41,155 nt of DNA, taken from positions 1 to 41,155 of the forward strand of contig JABHWT010000223.1 of NCBI GenBank assembly GCA_018657645.1, given 5' to 3'. Source of the DNA: Halieaceae bacterium (GTDB lineage Bacteria > Pseudomonadota > Gammaproteobacteria > Pseudomonadales > Halieaceae). Below, piece by piece: positions 9,788 to 19,277 of the stretch; position 1 is the stretch's first letter, and each line of letters starts with the position of its first letter. The notes beneath the pieces were generated by a model, which did not search any database, was not told where the DNA came from, and saw nothing but the letters and a program-made list of their open reading frames with translations. The position numbers were made by a program, and so were the translations under genes.

Positions 9788-11497
9788 CTATGGAGAACCT
9801 TGTGCTTCGATTTGTCGAGTGATGACATATTGCTGAGCCATTGATAGTAAATTATTGACTACCCAATATAGAACCAGCCCGGAAGGAAACCATAAAAAGA
9901 AGAAAGTGAACATGACTGGCATCCACTGCATAATCTTAGCCTGCATTGGATCGGGGGGCGGAGGGTTGAGCTTTTGCATGAACCACATGCTCGCTCCCAT
10001 CATTAAAGGAAGCACATAATAGGGGTCCATTACCGACAAATCATCGATCCAAAGAATAAAAGGCGCATGGCGAAGCTCTATGCTTTCCATTAGTACCCAA
10101 TACAATGATATAAAAACAGGCATTTGAACAAGAATCGGCAGGCAGCCACCCATGGGATTAATTTTTTCTTTTTTATAAAGCTCCATCATTGCCTGAGACT
10201 GTTTTTGTTTGTCATCAGAAAACTGCTCGCGGATGTCTACGATTTTGGGTTGCACTCTGCGCATGTTAGCCATCGATCGATAACTGGTGGCCGATAGCTT
10301 GAAGAAACCAGCTTTGATCAGCATGGTCAATAGCATAATTGCGGCACCCCAATTGCCGACCAGAGAATGAATTTTGGTTAACAGCCAAAAAAGAGGTTGC
10401 GCAATCCACCACAGCCAGCCGTAATCGACACTAAGGTCTAAGTACTCTGAAATCTCCTGTAAACGGTATTGATCTTTGGGACCAGCATAAAATTGTGCAG
10501 TGACTGAACCACTGTTTCCAGGATCTAGAGTAAAAGTAGGACTGGTGAAACCGGCAATGTTAAATCCGGAAGAGGTCACCCGGGTGCTGTAAACATGGCT
10601 CTGGTTAGGATTCGGGATCCAGGCACTGAGAAAATAGTGTTGAATCATTGCAATCCAGCCGCCAGGTAGTTCGGCTTTGAATGGTTCATCTGCCATGTCG
10701 CTAAAACTGAACTTGGTGAAACGGTCATCTGGTTGGGTGATCGCCGCCCCTAGAAACGGTGCCATCCCCTGGCCGGAGGATTCAGCGGAGGGGTCGGCAC
10801 TGCTGTCGCGCTTTATTTGTCCAAACAAGTTGGCCTGCCAGCGCGCATTGCTATTGTTTTCAATCTTGTATTGCATATCAATCAAATAGTCACCACGGTG
10901 CAGGGTAAATCGCTTAGTTACCTCTATACCGGTTCCGCTGCGCCAGTGAAGGTCAACCTCTAGTGAGTCCCGATCTTCGTCCATGGAAAAAGAAGCAGAG
11001 TCAGCAGTAAATATAGCGCGACTTTGACTGTCGATTCCGTCTGGTCCGACAAGTCCGCTCTGTGCGATATAGGTACGATTGGAATTTTTTTCTAATAGGA
11101 CCAACGGGATGTCGGGGTTATCGAGTTTTTCCAGGTAGTTTGGAAGAGCTAGTTCTATGATGTCTCCGCCATTCAAATCAATTGCTATTTGCAGGGTGTC
11201 CGTGTGAATCTGAATGATTTGGCTGTTGTCGGTGAAGGAAGGGGAAGCTATGCTCTGCTCTTCTGGCAGCGGTTCTGTTTGAGGAATATCGTCTTGGCTC
11301 TGTGGGGGAGCTATCTGTGGAAGGTCTGAGGTAGTCGGGCTAACATCCGTATTGATAGTATTATTGATAACCCGTGGCGCCGAGAATGCTGACGCGGAAG
11401 TTTTGGCTTCTTTAAAAGAAGCCCACTCGGTTAGCAACATAAAAGAAAGTACAGCAGCTGCACCGATAAGCAAAAAGCGTTGCAAATCCATAGTCAT
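9788..11497 (-). CDS. yidC: Membrane protein insertase YidC
   Basis: YidC inserts and folds inner-membrane proteins, alone or with SecYEG. The 569-aa protein has an N-terminal membrane helix (LLIGAAAVLSFMLLTEW), a low-complexity Ser/Pro/Gln linker, the large periplasmic beta domain of Gram-negative YidC, and the C-terminal insertase core from about residue 360 on, with GNWGAAIMLLTMLIKAGFF, MELYKKEKINPMGGCLP and FTFFFLWFPSGLVLYW. A second in-frame ATG two codons later (11491) is an equally possible start. It follows yidD by 7 bases. Confidence 0.96.
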   Translation of the reverse strand: MTMDLQRFLLIGAAAVLSFMLLTEWASFKEAKTSASAFSAPRVINNTINTDVSPTTSDLPQIAPPQSQDDIPQTEPLPEEQSIASPSFTDNSQIIQIHTDTLQIAIDLNGGDIIELALPNYLEKLDNPDIPLVLLEKNSNRTYIAQSGLVGPDGIDSQSRAIFTADSASFSMDEDRDSLEVDLHWRSGTGIEVTKRFTLHRGDYLIDMQYKIENNSNARWQANLFGQIKRDSSADPSAESSGQGMAPFLGAAITQPDDRFTKFSFSDMADEPFKAELPGGWIAMIQHYFLSAWIPNPNQSHVYSTRVTSSGFNIAGFTSPTFTLDPGNSGSVTAQFYAGPKDQYRLQEISEYLDLSVDYGWLWWIAQPLFWLLTKIHSLVGNWGAAIMLLTMLIKAGFFKLSATSYRSMANMRRVQPKIVDIREQFSDDKQKQSQAMMELYKKEKINPMGGCLPILVQMPVFISLYWVLMESIELRHAPFILWIDDLSVMDPYYVLPLMMGASMWFMQKLNPPPPDPMQAKIMQWMPVMFTFFFLWFPSGLVLYWVVNNLLSMAQQYVITRQIEAQGSP

Positions 11498-11504
11498 TCA
11501 GTTC

Positions 11505-11732
11505 TTAGTGGGTGTGCTTAGATGGAGGTACGGGATCGTGTCCACCCTCGTGCCAGGGGTGGCACTTGGACAGCCGCTTTAGTCCGAGGTAGCTTCCAGC
11601 AATAAATCCATGGGATGCGATAGCTTGCTGTGCATAGCTCGAGCAACTTGGGTAGAAACGACAGTGGTTACCGAGAAATGGGCTTAGGCAGGCCTGGTAG
11701 CAACGGATAAGGAAGATGGATAGATGACGCAT
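11505..11732 (-). CDS. yidD: Membrane protein insertion efficiency factor YidD
   Basis: Small membrane-associated protein thought to help YidC-dependent insertion. It has 75 aa, with the family signature [11 protein letters not shown] and the ending GGHDPVPP. The frame is open further upstream to 11792, but the family start [13 protein letters not shown] is the ATG at 11732. That ATG overlaps the rnpA stop codon by one base (TAATG), indicating coupled translation. Confidence 0.94.
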   Translation of the reverse strand: MRHLSIFLIRCYQACLSPFLGNHCRFYPSCSSYAQQAIASHGFIAGSYLGLKRLSKCHPWHEGGHDPVPPSKHTH

Positions 11733-12118
11733 TAGATATCCTGGGTGGCCATTGTTTGTGACTTGAATGCGCTGCTGACAAGTTTCTGCCACTGTTGCCG
11801 CAATATAGATGAAAGCTGTGTACTATCCAACTCACCGAGGCCACGGCGAGACAGGAGCACTACATCTAAATTAACCTCACTTTGTCCGAGTGTGCGAAAA
11901 AACTCTCGAGATATTCGCTTGACCCTGTTCCTCTGTACAGCCAGACGCACATTCTTTTTAGCTATAACCAAGCCCAGGCGGTGGTTTGACCTATTGTTTA
12001 TTCTGGCGAGTAACAATAGGTGCCGATGGGAGGCTTTAGCCTCTGTGCCCTTGAATACGCGGTTGTAGTCATTTGCTGTAAGTAAGCGCTTGCTTTTATT
12101 GAAAGAGTAATCCGACAA
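11732..12118 (-). CDS. rnpA: Ribonuclease P protein component
   Basis: RnpA is the protein cofactor of RNase P, which trims tRNA 5' ends. The 128-aa basic protein has the RNR signature ([20 protein letters not shown]) and the N-terminal [14 protein letters not shown] block. It lies 30 bases after rpmH and overlaps yidD by one base, in the usual rpmH-rnpA-yidD-yidC order. Confidence 0.95.
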   Translation of the reverse strand: MSDYSFNKSKRLLTANDYNRVFKGTEAKASHRHLLLLARINNRSNHRLGLVIAKKNVRLAVQRNRVKRISREFFRTLGQSEVNLDVVLLSRRGLGELDSTQLSSILRQQWQKLVSSAFKSQTMATQDI

Positions 12119-12148
12119 AGCCGCCCCTATCTCTCAGCGCTGCTCCTA

Positions 12149-12283
12149 TTAGGCCGCCAGTCGCTTGCGACCTTTGGCCCGTCGCCGATTAATAAGGTGG
12201 CGGCCACTTTTTGTTGCCATACGAGAGCGAAAGCCATGGGTGCGTTTGCGCTTAAGGACGCTTGGCTGAAAAGTTCTTTTCAT
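12149..12283 (-). CDS. rpmH: 50S ribosomal protein L34
   Basis: L34 has 44 aa and is very basic. The translation starts [19 protein letters not shown] and ends in KGRKRLAA, the standard L34 sequence. It was read directly from the bases. It is the first gene of the leftward rpmH-rnpA-yidD-yidC-mnmE group, with a likely promoter at 12356-12383 and divergent from dnaA. Confidence 0.97.
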   Translation of the reverse strand: MKRTFQPSVLKRKRTHGFRSRMATKSGRHLINRRRAKGRKRLAA

Positions 12284-12355
12284 GATGATCTTCCAGGTAA
12301 TGAATGTTGCTGACTCTCTGCTAATACCGTATTACAGTTGATCCGGCCACTGTAC

Positions 12356-12383
12356 ATTATTCGGTCGGAGAGCCCAGAGCCAA
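12356..12383 (-). promoter_or_regulatory. Possible rpmH promoter
   Basis: Minus strand: -35 TTGGCT (12378-12383), a 16-base spacer and -10 AATAAT (12356-12361), about 73 bases before rpmH. It matches 4/6 and 5/6 of the consensus and is the best candidate in this gap on this strand. Confidence 0.45.
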
Positions 12384-12620
12384 AAAAAGGTCGTGTATTC
12401 TAGTGAAATAGGCAAACTATTTCAATCTCCAAAGCATTATTTTTTGTCCTAGCACGATAAATATACCGCAACTTCCCAACGGGCGCATCGAGAGCTTGGG
12501 AAACGCAAGCGTAGGGTCGATTAGGAACCAGTAATGTAGCGGTTCACGGGAATTGACACACACATTTTCAATAAGATATCAACAGGATATCCACAGCTAT
12601 CATTTTTCGAGAGACTTTCG

Positions 12621-12649
12621 TTAATACTGATTACAGATTGAGCTATAAT
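12621..12649 (+). promoter_or_regulatory. Possible dnaA promoter
   Basis: Plus strand: a weak -35 TTAATA (12621-12626), a 17-base spacer and a perfect -10 TATAAT (12644-12649). A DnaA box lies 55 bases downstream of the -10 and another near-match (ATATCCACA, 12587-12595) lies upstream, consistent with autoregulation by DnaA. The rest of the 493-base rpmH-dnaA gap shows no other gene or clear repeat. Confidence 0.5.
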
Positions 12650-12704
12650 TTGGTAACATATTGAAAAATAAGGGAAAAAAAATCGTCCAAATTCTTAATA
12701 TTTT

Positions 12705-12713
12705 TGTGGATAA
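12705..12713 (-). promoter_or_regulatory. Exact DnaA box upstream of dnaA
   Basis: TGTGGATAA, the complement of TTATCCACA, 63 bases before the dnaA ATG. Only this and one near-match (12587-12595) were found in the gap, far fewer than in the mnmG-mnmE gap, so I read it as a dnaA regulatory box rather than the main origin. Confidence 0.65.
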
Positions 12714-12776
12714 CTTTGGATTTCGAGAGTATTATGCTGTCAGTGGCTTTCGCAAAGAGAGCCAGGTAATAAGATC

Positions 12777-14309
12777 ATGATTTTTGGGGTTACACAAGAG
12801 ACGGCAGACTTCACAGCTGCTGAACAGGGGGAGGTTTTGCCTGATATAATTTGGCAGCGGTGTGTCAACCGTCTTCAGGACGAGTTACCTTCGCAGCAAT
12901 TCAACACGTGGATTCGGCCGCTTAGTGCTTCATCAAGTGGCGAGCAATTGAAACTGGTAGCGCCGAACAGGTTTATAAAGGATTTTGTCGCAGACAAATT
13001 TTCTGAACGTATTGGCGAGTTGGTACGGGAGTTTCAACCAAGTCAGTATATGGATGTGGTGCTGGAAGTCGGGGTTGTGACGCAAACAGCGGCGCCTCCA
13101 ATAGCAGTAGGACAAAAAGTGGAAAGCCCCGTATCGTTCCCCAGCGCCACCCCGGTGGTTTCTGGTATGGCTGTGAGACGGGTCGATAGCGTTACCGACC
13201 CACGCCCGGTAAGGGGTGTAGGCGCTGCCACGGCGCGGAGGTTTAGCGAGGCGCCACGGAAGGTTGCTGTCGAAGGCGGTCTGCGGCACGAGCATCATTT
13301 GGTCGACAACTACACATTCGAGAATTTTGTCGAGGGTAAGTCGAACCAGCTGGCGCTAGCCGCTGCGCGTCAGGTAGCTGAGAATCCTGGTGACTCGTAT
13401 AATCCGCTCTTTCTGTATGGCGGTGTAGGACTGGGAAAGACCCATTTGATGCACGCTGTTGGAAATGCGTTGGTAGAGAGGAACCCCGGGGCGACAGTGG
13501 TCTATCTGCATTCAGAGCGCTTTGTGGCAGATATGGTTAAAGCTTTACAACTAAACGCTATAAGCGATTTTAAGCGCTATTACCGATCGGTCGATGCGCT
13601 TTTAATCGATGATATCCAGTTTTTTGCCAAGAAGGAGCGCTCTCAAGAGGAGTTTTTTCACACATTCAATGCATTGCTCGAGGGCGGCCAGCAGATGATC
13701 CTGACCTGTGACCGGTACCCAAAGGAAATTGTCGGCCTGGAGGAGAGACTTAAGTCTCGGTTTGGTTGGGGCCTTACGGTTGCCGTTGAGCCGCCTGAGC
13801 TAGAGACACGGGTAGCCATTTTGATGACTAAGGCCGCACAGGCTGGGGTTGATTTGCCTCCAGCAGCAGCTTTTTTCATTGCTCAACGGGTGAGATCGAA
13901 TGTTCGAGAGCTCGAGGGGGCGCTTAAAAGAGTGATAGCAAGTGCTCGCTTCATTGGAAGAGCAATAGATATTGACCTCATTAAGGACAGCCTTAAGGAT
14001 CTGCTGGCTTTACAGGATCGACAGGTCAGCCTGGACAATATTCAGCGTACGGTTGCAGAGTACTATAAGATAAAGGTTGCTGATCTAATGTCCAGAAGGC
14101 GCAGCAGGTCGGTTGCACGACCCAGGCAAGTAGCTATGGCGCTTGCCAAGGAACTAACTAATCACAGCCTTCCAGAGATTGGCGACAGTTTTGGCGGAAG
14201 AGATCACACGACAGTTCTACATGGATGTCGTAAAATTAAGGAGTTAAGAGAGTCTAATTCAGATATTCGGGAGGATTACAAGAACCTGCTCCGGTCACTT
14301 ACAACGTAG
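12777..14309 (+). CDS. dnaA: Chromosomal replication initiator DnaA
   Basis: DnaA binds DnaA boxes and melts oriC. The 510-aa protein has the N-terminal oligomerisation domain ([25 protein letters not shown]), a long variable linker to about residue 170, the AAA+ domain with [10 protein letters not shown] and LLIDDIQFF, and the C-terminal DNA-binding signature [12 protein letters not shown]. The ATG at 12777 places about 25 residues before the conserved Trp, more than usual. A TTG at 12837 preceded by GGGGGAGG would give five residues, as in E. coli. The start is therefore not certain. Confidence 0.96.
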   Translation: MIFGVTQETADFTAAEQGEVLPDIIWQRCVNRLQDELPSQQFNTWIRPLSASSSGEQLKLVAPNRFIKDFVADKFSERIGELVREFQPSQYMDVVLEVGVVTQTAAPPIAVGQKVESPVSFPSATPVVSGMAVRRVDSVTDPRPVRGVGAATARRFSEAPRKVAVEGGLRHEHHLVDNYTFENFVEGKSNQLALAAARQVAENPGDSYNPLFLYGGVGLGKTHLMHAVGNALVERNPGATVVYLHSERFVADMVKALQLNAISDFKRYYRSVDALLIDDIQFFAKKERSQEEFFHTFNALLEGGQQMILTCDRYPKEIVGLEERLKSRFGWGLTVAVEPPELETRVAILMTKAAQAGVDLPPAAAFFIAQRVRSNVRELEGALKRVIASARFIGRAIDIDLIKDSLKDLLALQDRQVSLDNIQRTVAEYYKIKVADLMSRRRSRSVARPRQVAMALAKELTNHSLPEIGDSFGGRDHTTVLHGCRKIKELRESNSDIREDYKNLLRSLTT

Positions 14310-14418
14310 GCAAGCAGCGGTTGGGCGTGGTAAGCTGTTGTCATGGTTGAGCGGGCTGCCAGCATAAAACCCTTTAAAAACAATGAGTTAGAGATCGCTA
14401 GCTAAGGATGCATTGCAT

Positions 14419-15522
14419 ATGAAATTCGCTATTTTGCGAGATAGTTTGATAAAGCCCTTGAGTCTGGTTGCGGGCGTCGTGGAGCGGAGGCAAACGCTTC
14501 CCATTTTGGCGAATGTTCTCCTGGTGCTCGAGGGCGATAGGCTGTCTCTGACTGGCACGGACCTGGAGGTTGAGCTGATTGGGCGCGTACAGGTAAAGTC
14601 GAGTGGTGAGGCCGGTGAGATCACGGTTCCAGCGCGCAAATTGTTAGAGATTTGTAAGTCTTTGCCGGAGGGCTGTGAGATAAAGTTCAGCTCGCTCGAC
14701 AGCAAAGTCACTGTAAAGTCCGGGCGTAGTCGGTTTACACTCGCAACTTTGCCGGCCTCTGATTATCCGAATATTGAGGATACTGGAGGACCCCATCGGT
14801 TTACTTTAAAGCAAGGTCAACTAAAAAGATTAATCGACAGGACTAGCTTCGCGATGGCGCAGCAGGATGTTAGGTATTATCTAAACGGGATGCTGTGGGA
14901 GATACAGTCAAATAGATTGCGCGTTGTGGCAACCGATGGCCACCGATTGGCTATGTGCACATTGCCATCAGAGCTGCATTTGGCGGAGGACACCCAGGTG
15001 ATCTTGCCGCGAAAAGGGGTAATCGAGTTGTCGAGGTTGTTAATGGACGACGACGAGGACATAGCAATAGTAGTAGGGGATAACCACGTTAGAGCCGCCA
15101 CATCTGATTTTTCATTCACGTCTAAGCTAGTCGATGGAAAGTTTCCGGATTATGGACGGGTGTTGCCTAATTCACCGGACAAGACTGTACTGGGCGACAG
15201 GCAGGCATTGCGGCAAGCCTTCAGCAGGACATCGATTCTGTCTAACGAAAAGTATCGGGGCGTGAGGTTGAAGTTGTCGGAGGACAGCCTGGAGATAGTG
15301 GCTAATAATCCGGAGCAGGAAGAGGCTGAGGAATTTGTGTCAGTCGAGTATAAGGGCAGCGCCCTCGAGATGGGGTTTAACGTCAGTTATTTGTTAGATG
15401 TACTGGGGGTTTTGAGTGGGGACGTGATTCAGTTGTCTCTTTCAGACCCAAATAGTAGTGCGCTTTTGGAGGAGAAGGAAGGGGGCGACTCGCTTTACGT
15501 GGTTATGCCCATGCGTCTCTAG
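14419..15522 (+). CDS. dnaN: DNA polymerase III beta sliding clamp
   Basis: The beta clamp encircles DNA and tethers polymerase III and other clamp-binding proteins. The frame is open from a TTG at 14413, but the ATG at 14419 gives the canonical MKFAILRDSLIKPL and has AAGGA 10 bases upstream. The product is 367 aa, close to the usual 366, with the three-repeat clamp fold suggested by length and the C-terminal VVMPMRL motif. It follows dnaA by 109 bases and is likely co-transcribed with recF and gyrB. Confidence 0.97.
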   Translation: MKFAILRDSLIKPLSLVAGVVERRQTLPILANVLLVLEGDRLSLTGTDLEVELIGRVQVKSSGEAGEITVPARKLLEICKSLPEGCEIKFSSLDSKVTVKSGRSRFTLATLPASDYPNIEDTGGPHRFTLKQGQLKRLIDRTSFAMAQQDVRYYLNGMLWEIQSNRLRVVATDGHRLAMCTLPSELHLAEDTQVILPRKGVIELSRLLMDDDEDIAIVVGDNHVRAATSDFSFTSKLVDGKFPDYGRVLPNSPDKTVLGDRQALRQAFSRTSILSNEKYRGVRLKLSEDSLEIVANNPEQEEAEEFVSVEYKGSALEMGFNVSYLLDVLGVLSGDVIQLSLSDPNSSALLEEKEGGDSLYVVMPMRL

Positions 15523-15628
15523 GTTGTGCGGAGCATTGTTTGTAGGTTTTGCAGATTGTGTTTCTCGGTACAGAGTAACGGAGATCCGACTGCTATGTTT
15601 ATAGACCTTTTCTAAGCACTCGGGATTC

Positions 15629-16738
15629 GTGTTTCTCACCGAGTTGAAAATTGAGAGCGTTCGAAATTTGCAGGCGGTTAGTTTGGCGAGCCTGCAAAAA
15701 GTAAACGTGTTTTACGGAAGCAACGGTAGCGGAAAGACGAGTGTTTTGGAAGCCGTTCATTTACTCGGCATGGCAAGATCCTTTCGTGATGTTCGAGTGA
15801 AGACCGTGATCTCCCACGGGCAGCACGATTGTACCGTATTTGGAAAGATCCGCCAGAGGCCCGATGTTTCGCTGGTTCCAGTAGGCGTGCAGAGAAGTCG
15901 AGACGGAGATGTTTCCATTCGGGCCGGACAGAATTCTGTGCATTCAGTCGCGGAGCTGGTTGAGTATTTGCCACTTCAGGTTATTTGTGCTGACAGTTTC
16001 AGTTTATTGGGTGGTGCACCTGGCGTTAGACGAAAGTTCCTGGACTGGGGTGTGTTTCACGTGGAACTCGGATTTTACGATGAGTGGCAGAAATTTCGGC
16101 GATGTCTGAAGCAGCGCAACAAGTTGATTCGAAGCGGAAACGTAGCGGCCGCAGAGCTATCGGTATGGACTCGAGATCTCGCGCACAGTGGCGTAGCGAT
16201 TACCAAAAAGAGGTCGGATTACTACGAAAAGCTTGCTGAGGCGTTTCGCTGTACTATGACGCTACTCTCGCCAGAGTTGGACGGACTGGAGCTGAGACTG
16301 ATCGCGGGATGGGATCGAACTCGGACATACCTGGAAGTACTGGAGGCTTCAACATCCAGCGATCTGGAGAGAGGGTACACGCAGGCAGGGCCGCAAAGGG
16401 CGGACTTACGAATACTAGAGAGAGGACGAGTAGCGTCTGAAGTCCTATCGAGAGGGCAACAAAAATTGGTTGTTTGCGGACTTAAGATAGCTCAAGGACG
16501 GGTAATGTCGGAGGTTAGAGGCGTTCCATGTGTCTACCTTGTGGACGACCTGCCTTCCGAGCTCGATGTCGAGCACAGTCGCAGAGTGTGCCGGCTGCTG
16601 GAGGAGTTGCAAGCACAGGTGTTTTTGACTTGTATTGACAGGGAACAGATAGCCTCTGTTTGGCCAGAGAGATCCATGTTGAAAACGTTTCACGTGGAAC
16701 AAGGTGCTGTAACTCCTGACAATGACTGCGATGACTAA
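15629..16738 (+). CDS. recF: DNA replication and repair protein RecF
   Basis: RecF helps load RecA on gapped DNA. The 369-aa protein has the Walker A YGSNGSGKTSVLEA, the ABC-type signature LSRGQQKLVV and the Walker B region YLVDDLPSELD. The start is GTG at 15629, giving MFLTELKIESVRN; the ribosome-binding site is weak. Two parS-like palindromes lie inside the reading frame, where they encode FHVE both times (VFHVELG and TFHVEQG). Confidence 0.95.
   Translation: MFLTELKIESVRNLQAVSLASLQKVNVFYGSNGSGKTSVLEAVHLLGMARSFRDVRVKTVISHGQHDCTVFGKIRQRPDVSLVPVGVQRSRDGDVSIRAGQNSVHSVAELVEYLPLQVICADSFSLLGGAPGVRRKFLDWGVFHVELGFYDEWQKFRRCLKQRNKLIRSGNVAAAELSVWTRDLAHSGVAITKKRSDYYEKLAEAFRCTMTLLSPELDGLELRLIAGWDRTRTYLEVLEASTSSDLERGYTQAGPQRADLRILERGRVASEVLSRGQQKLVVCGLKIAQGRVMSEVRGVPCVYLVDDLPSELDVEHSRRVCRLLEELQAQVFLTCIDREQIASVWPERSMLKTFHVEQGAVTPDNDCDD
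16053..16068. promoter_or_regulatory. parS site 1, inside recF
   Basis: TGTTTCACGTGGAACT matches the parS palindrome TGTTTCACGTGGAACA at 15 of 16 positions. A parAB pair lies about 11 kb to the left, and parS sites normally cluster within a few kb of oriC. Confidence 0.85.
16686..16701. promoter_or_regulatory. parS site 2, inside recF
   Basis: CGTTTCACGTGGAACA matches the parS palindrome at 15 of 16 positions, 633 bases from site 1, near the recF 3' end. I saw no third copy elsewhere in the window. Confidence 0.85.
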
Positions 16739-16759
16739 CCGTATAGAGCAATGCACTAG

Positions 16760-19204
<2,445 letters not shown>

Positions 19205-19277
19205 CTATGCCAGATTGTTATAGTAGATTAATCTGCAGGCCATCAATTGCCTCAAGATGGGGTCAAGGCAGGGTATA

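Noticed and set aside
12553-12581. TTGACA at 12553 as a dnaA -35 box
   Set aside because: No acceptable -10 lies 16-18 bases downstream.
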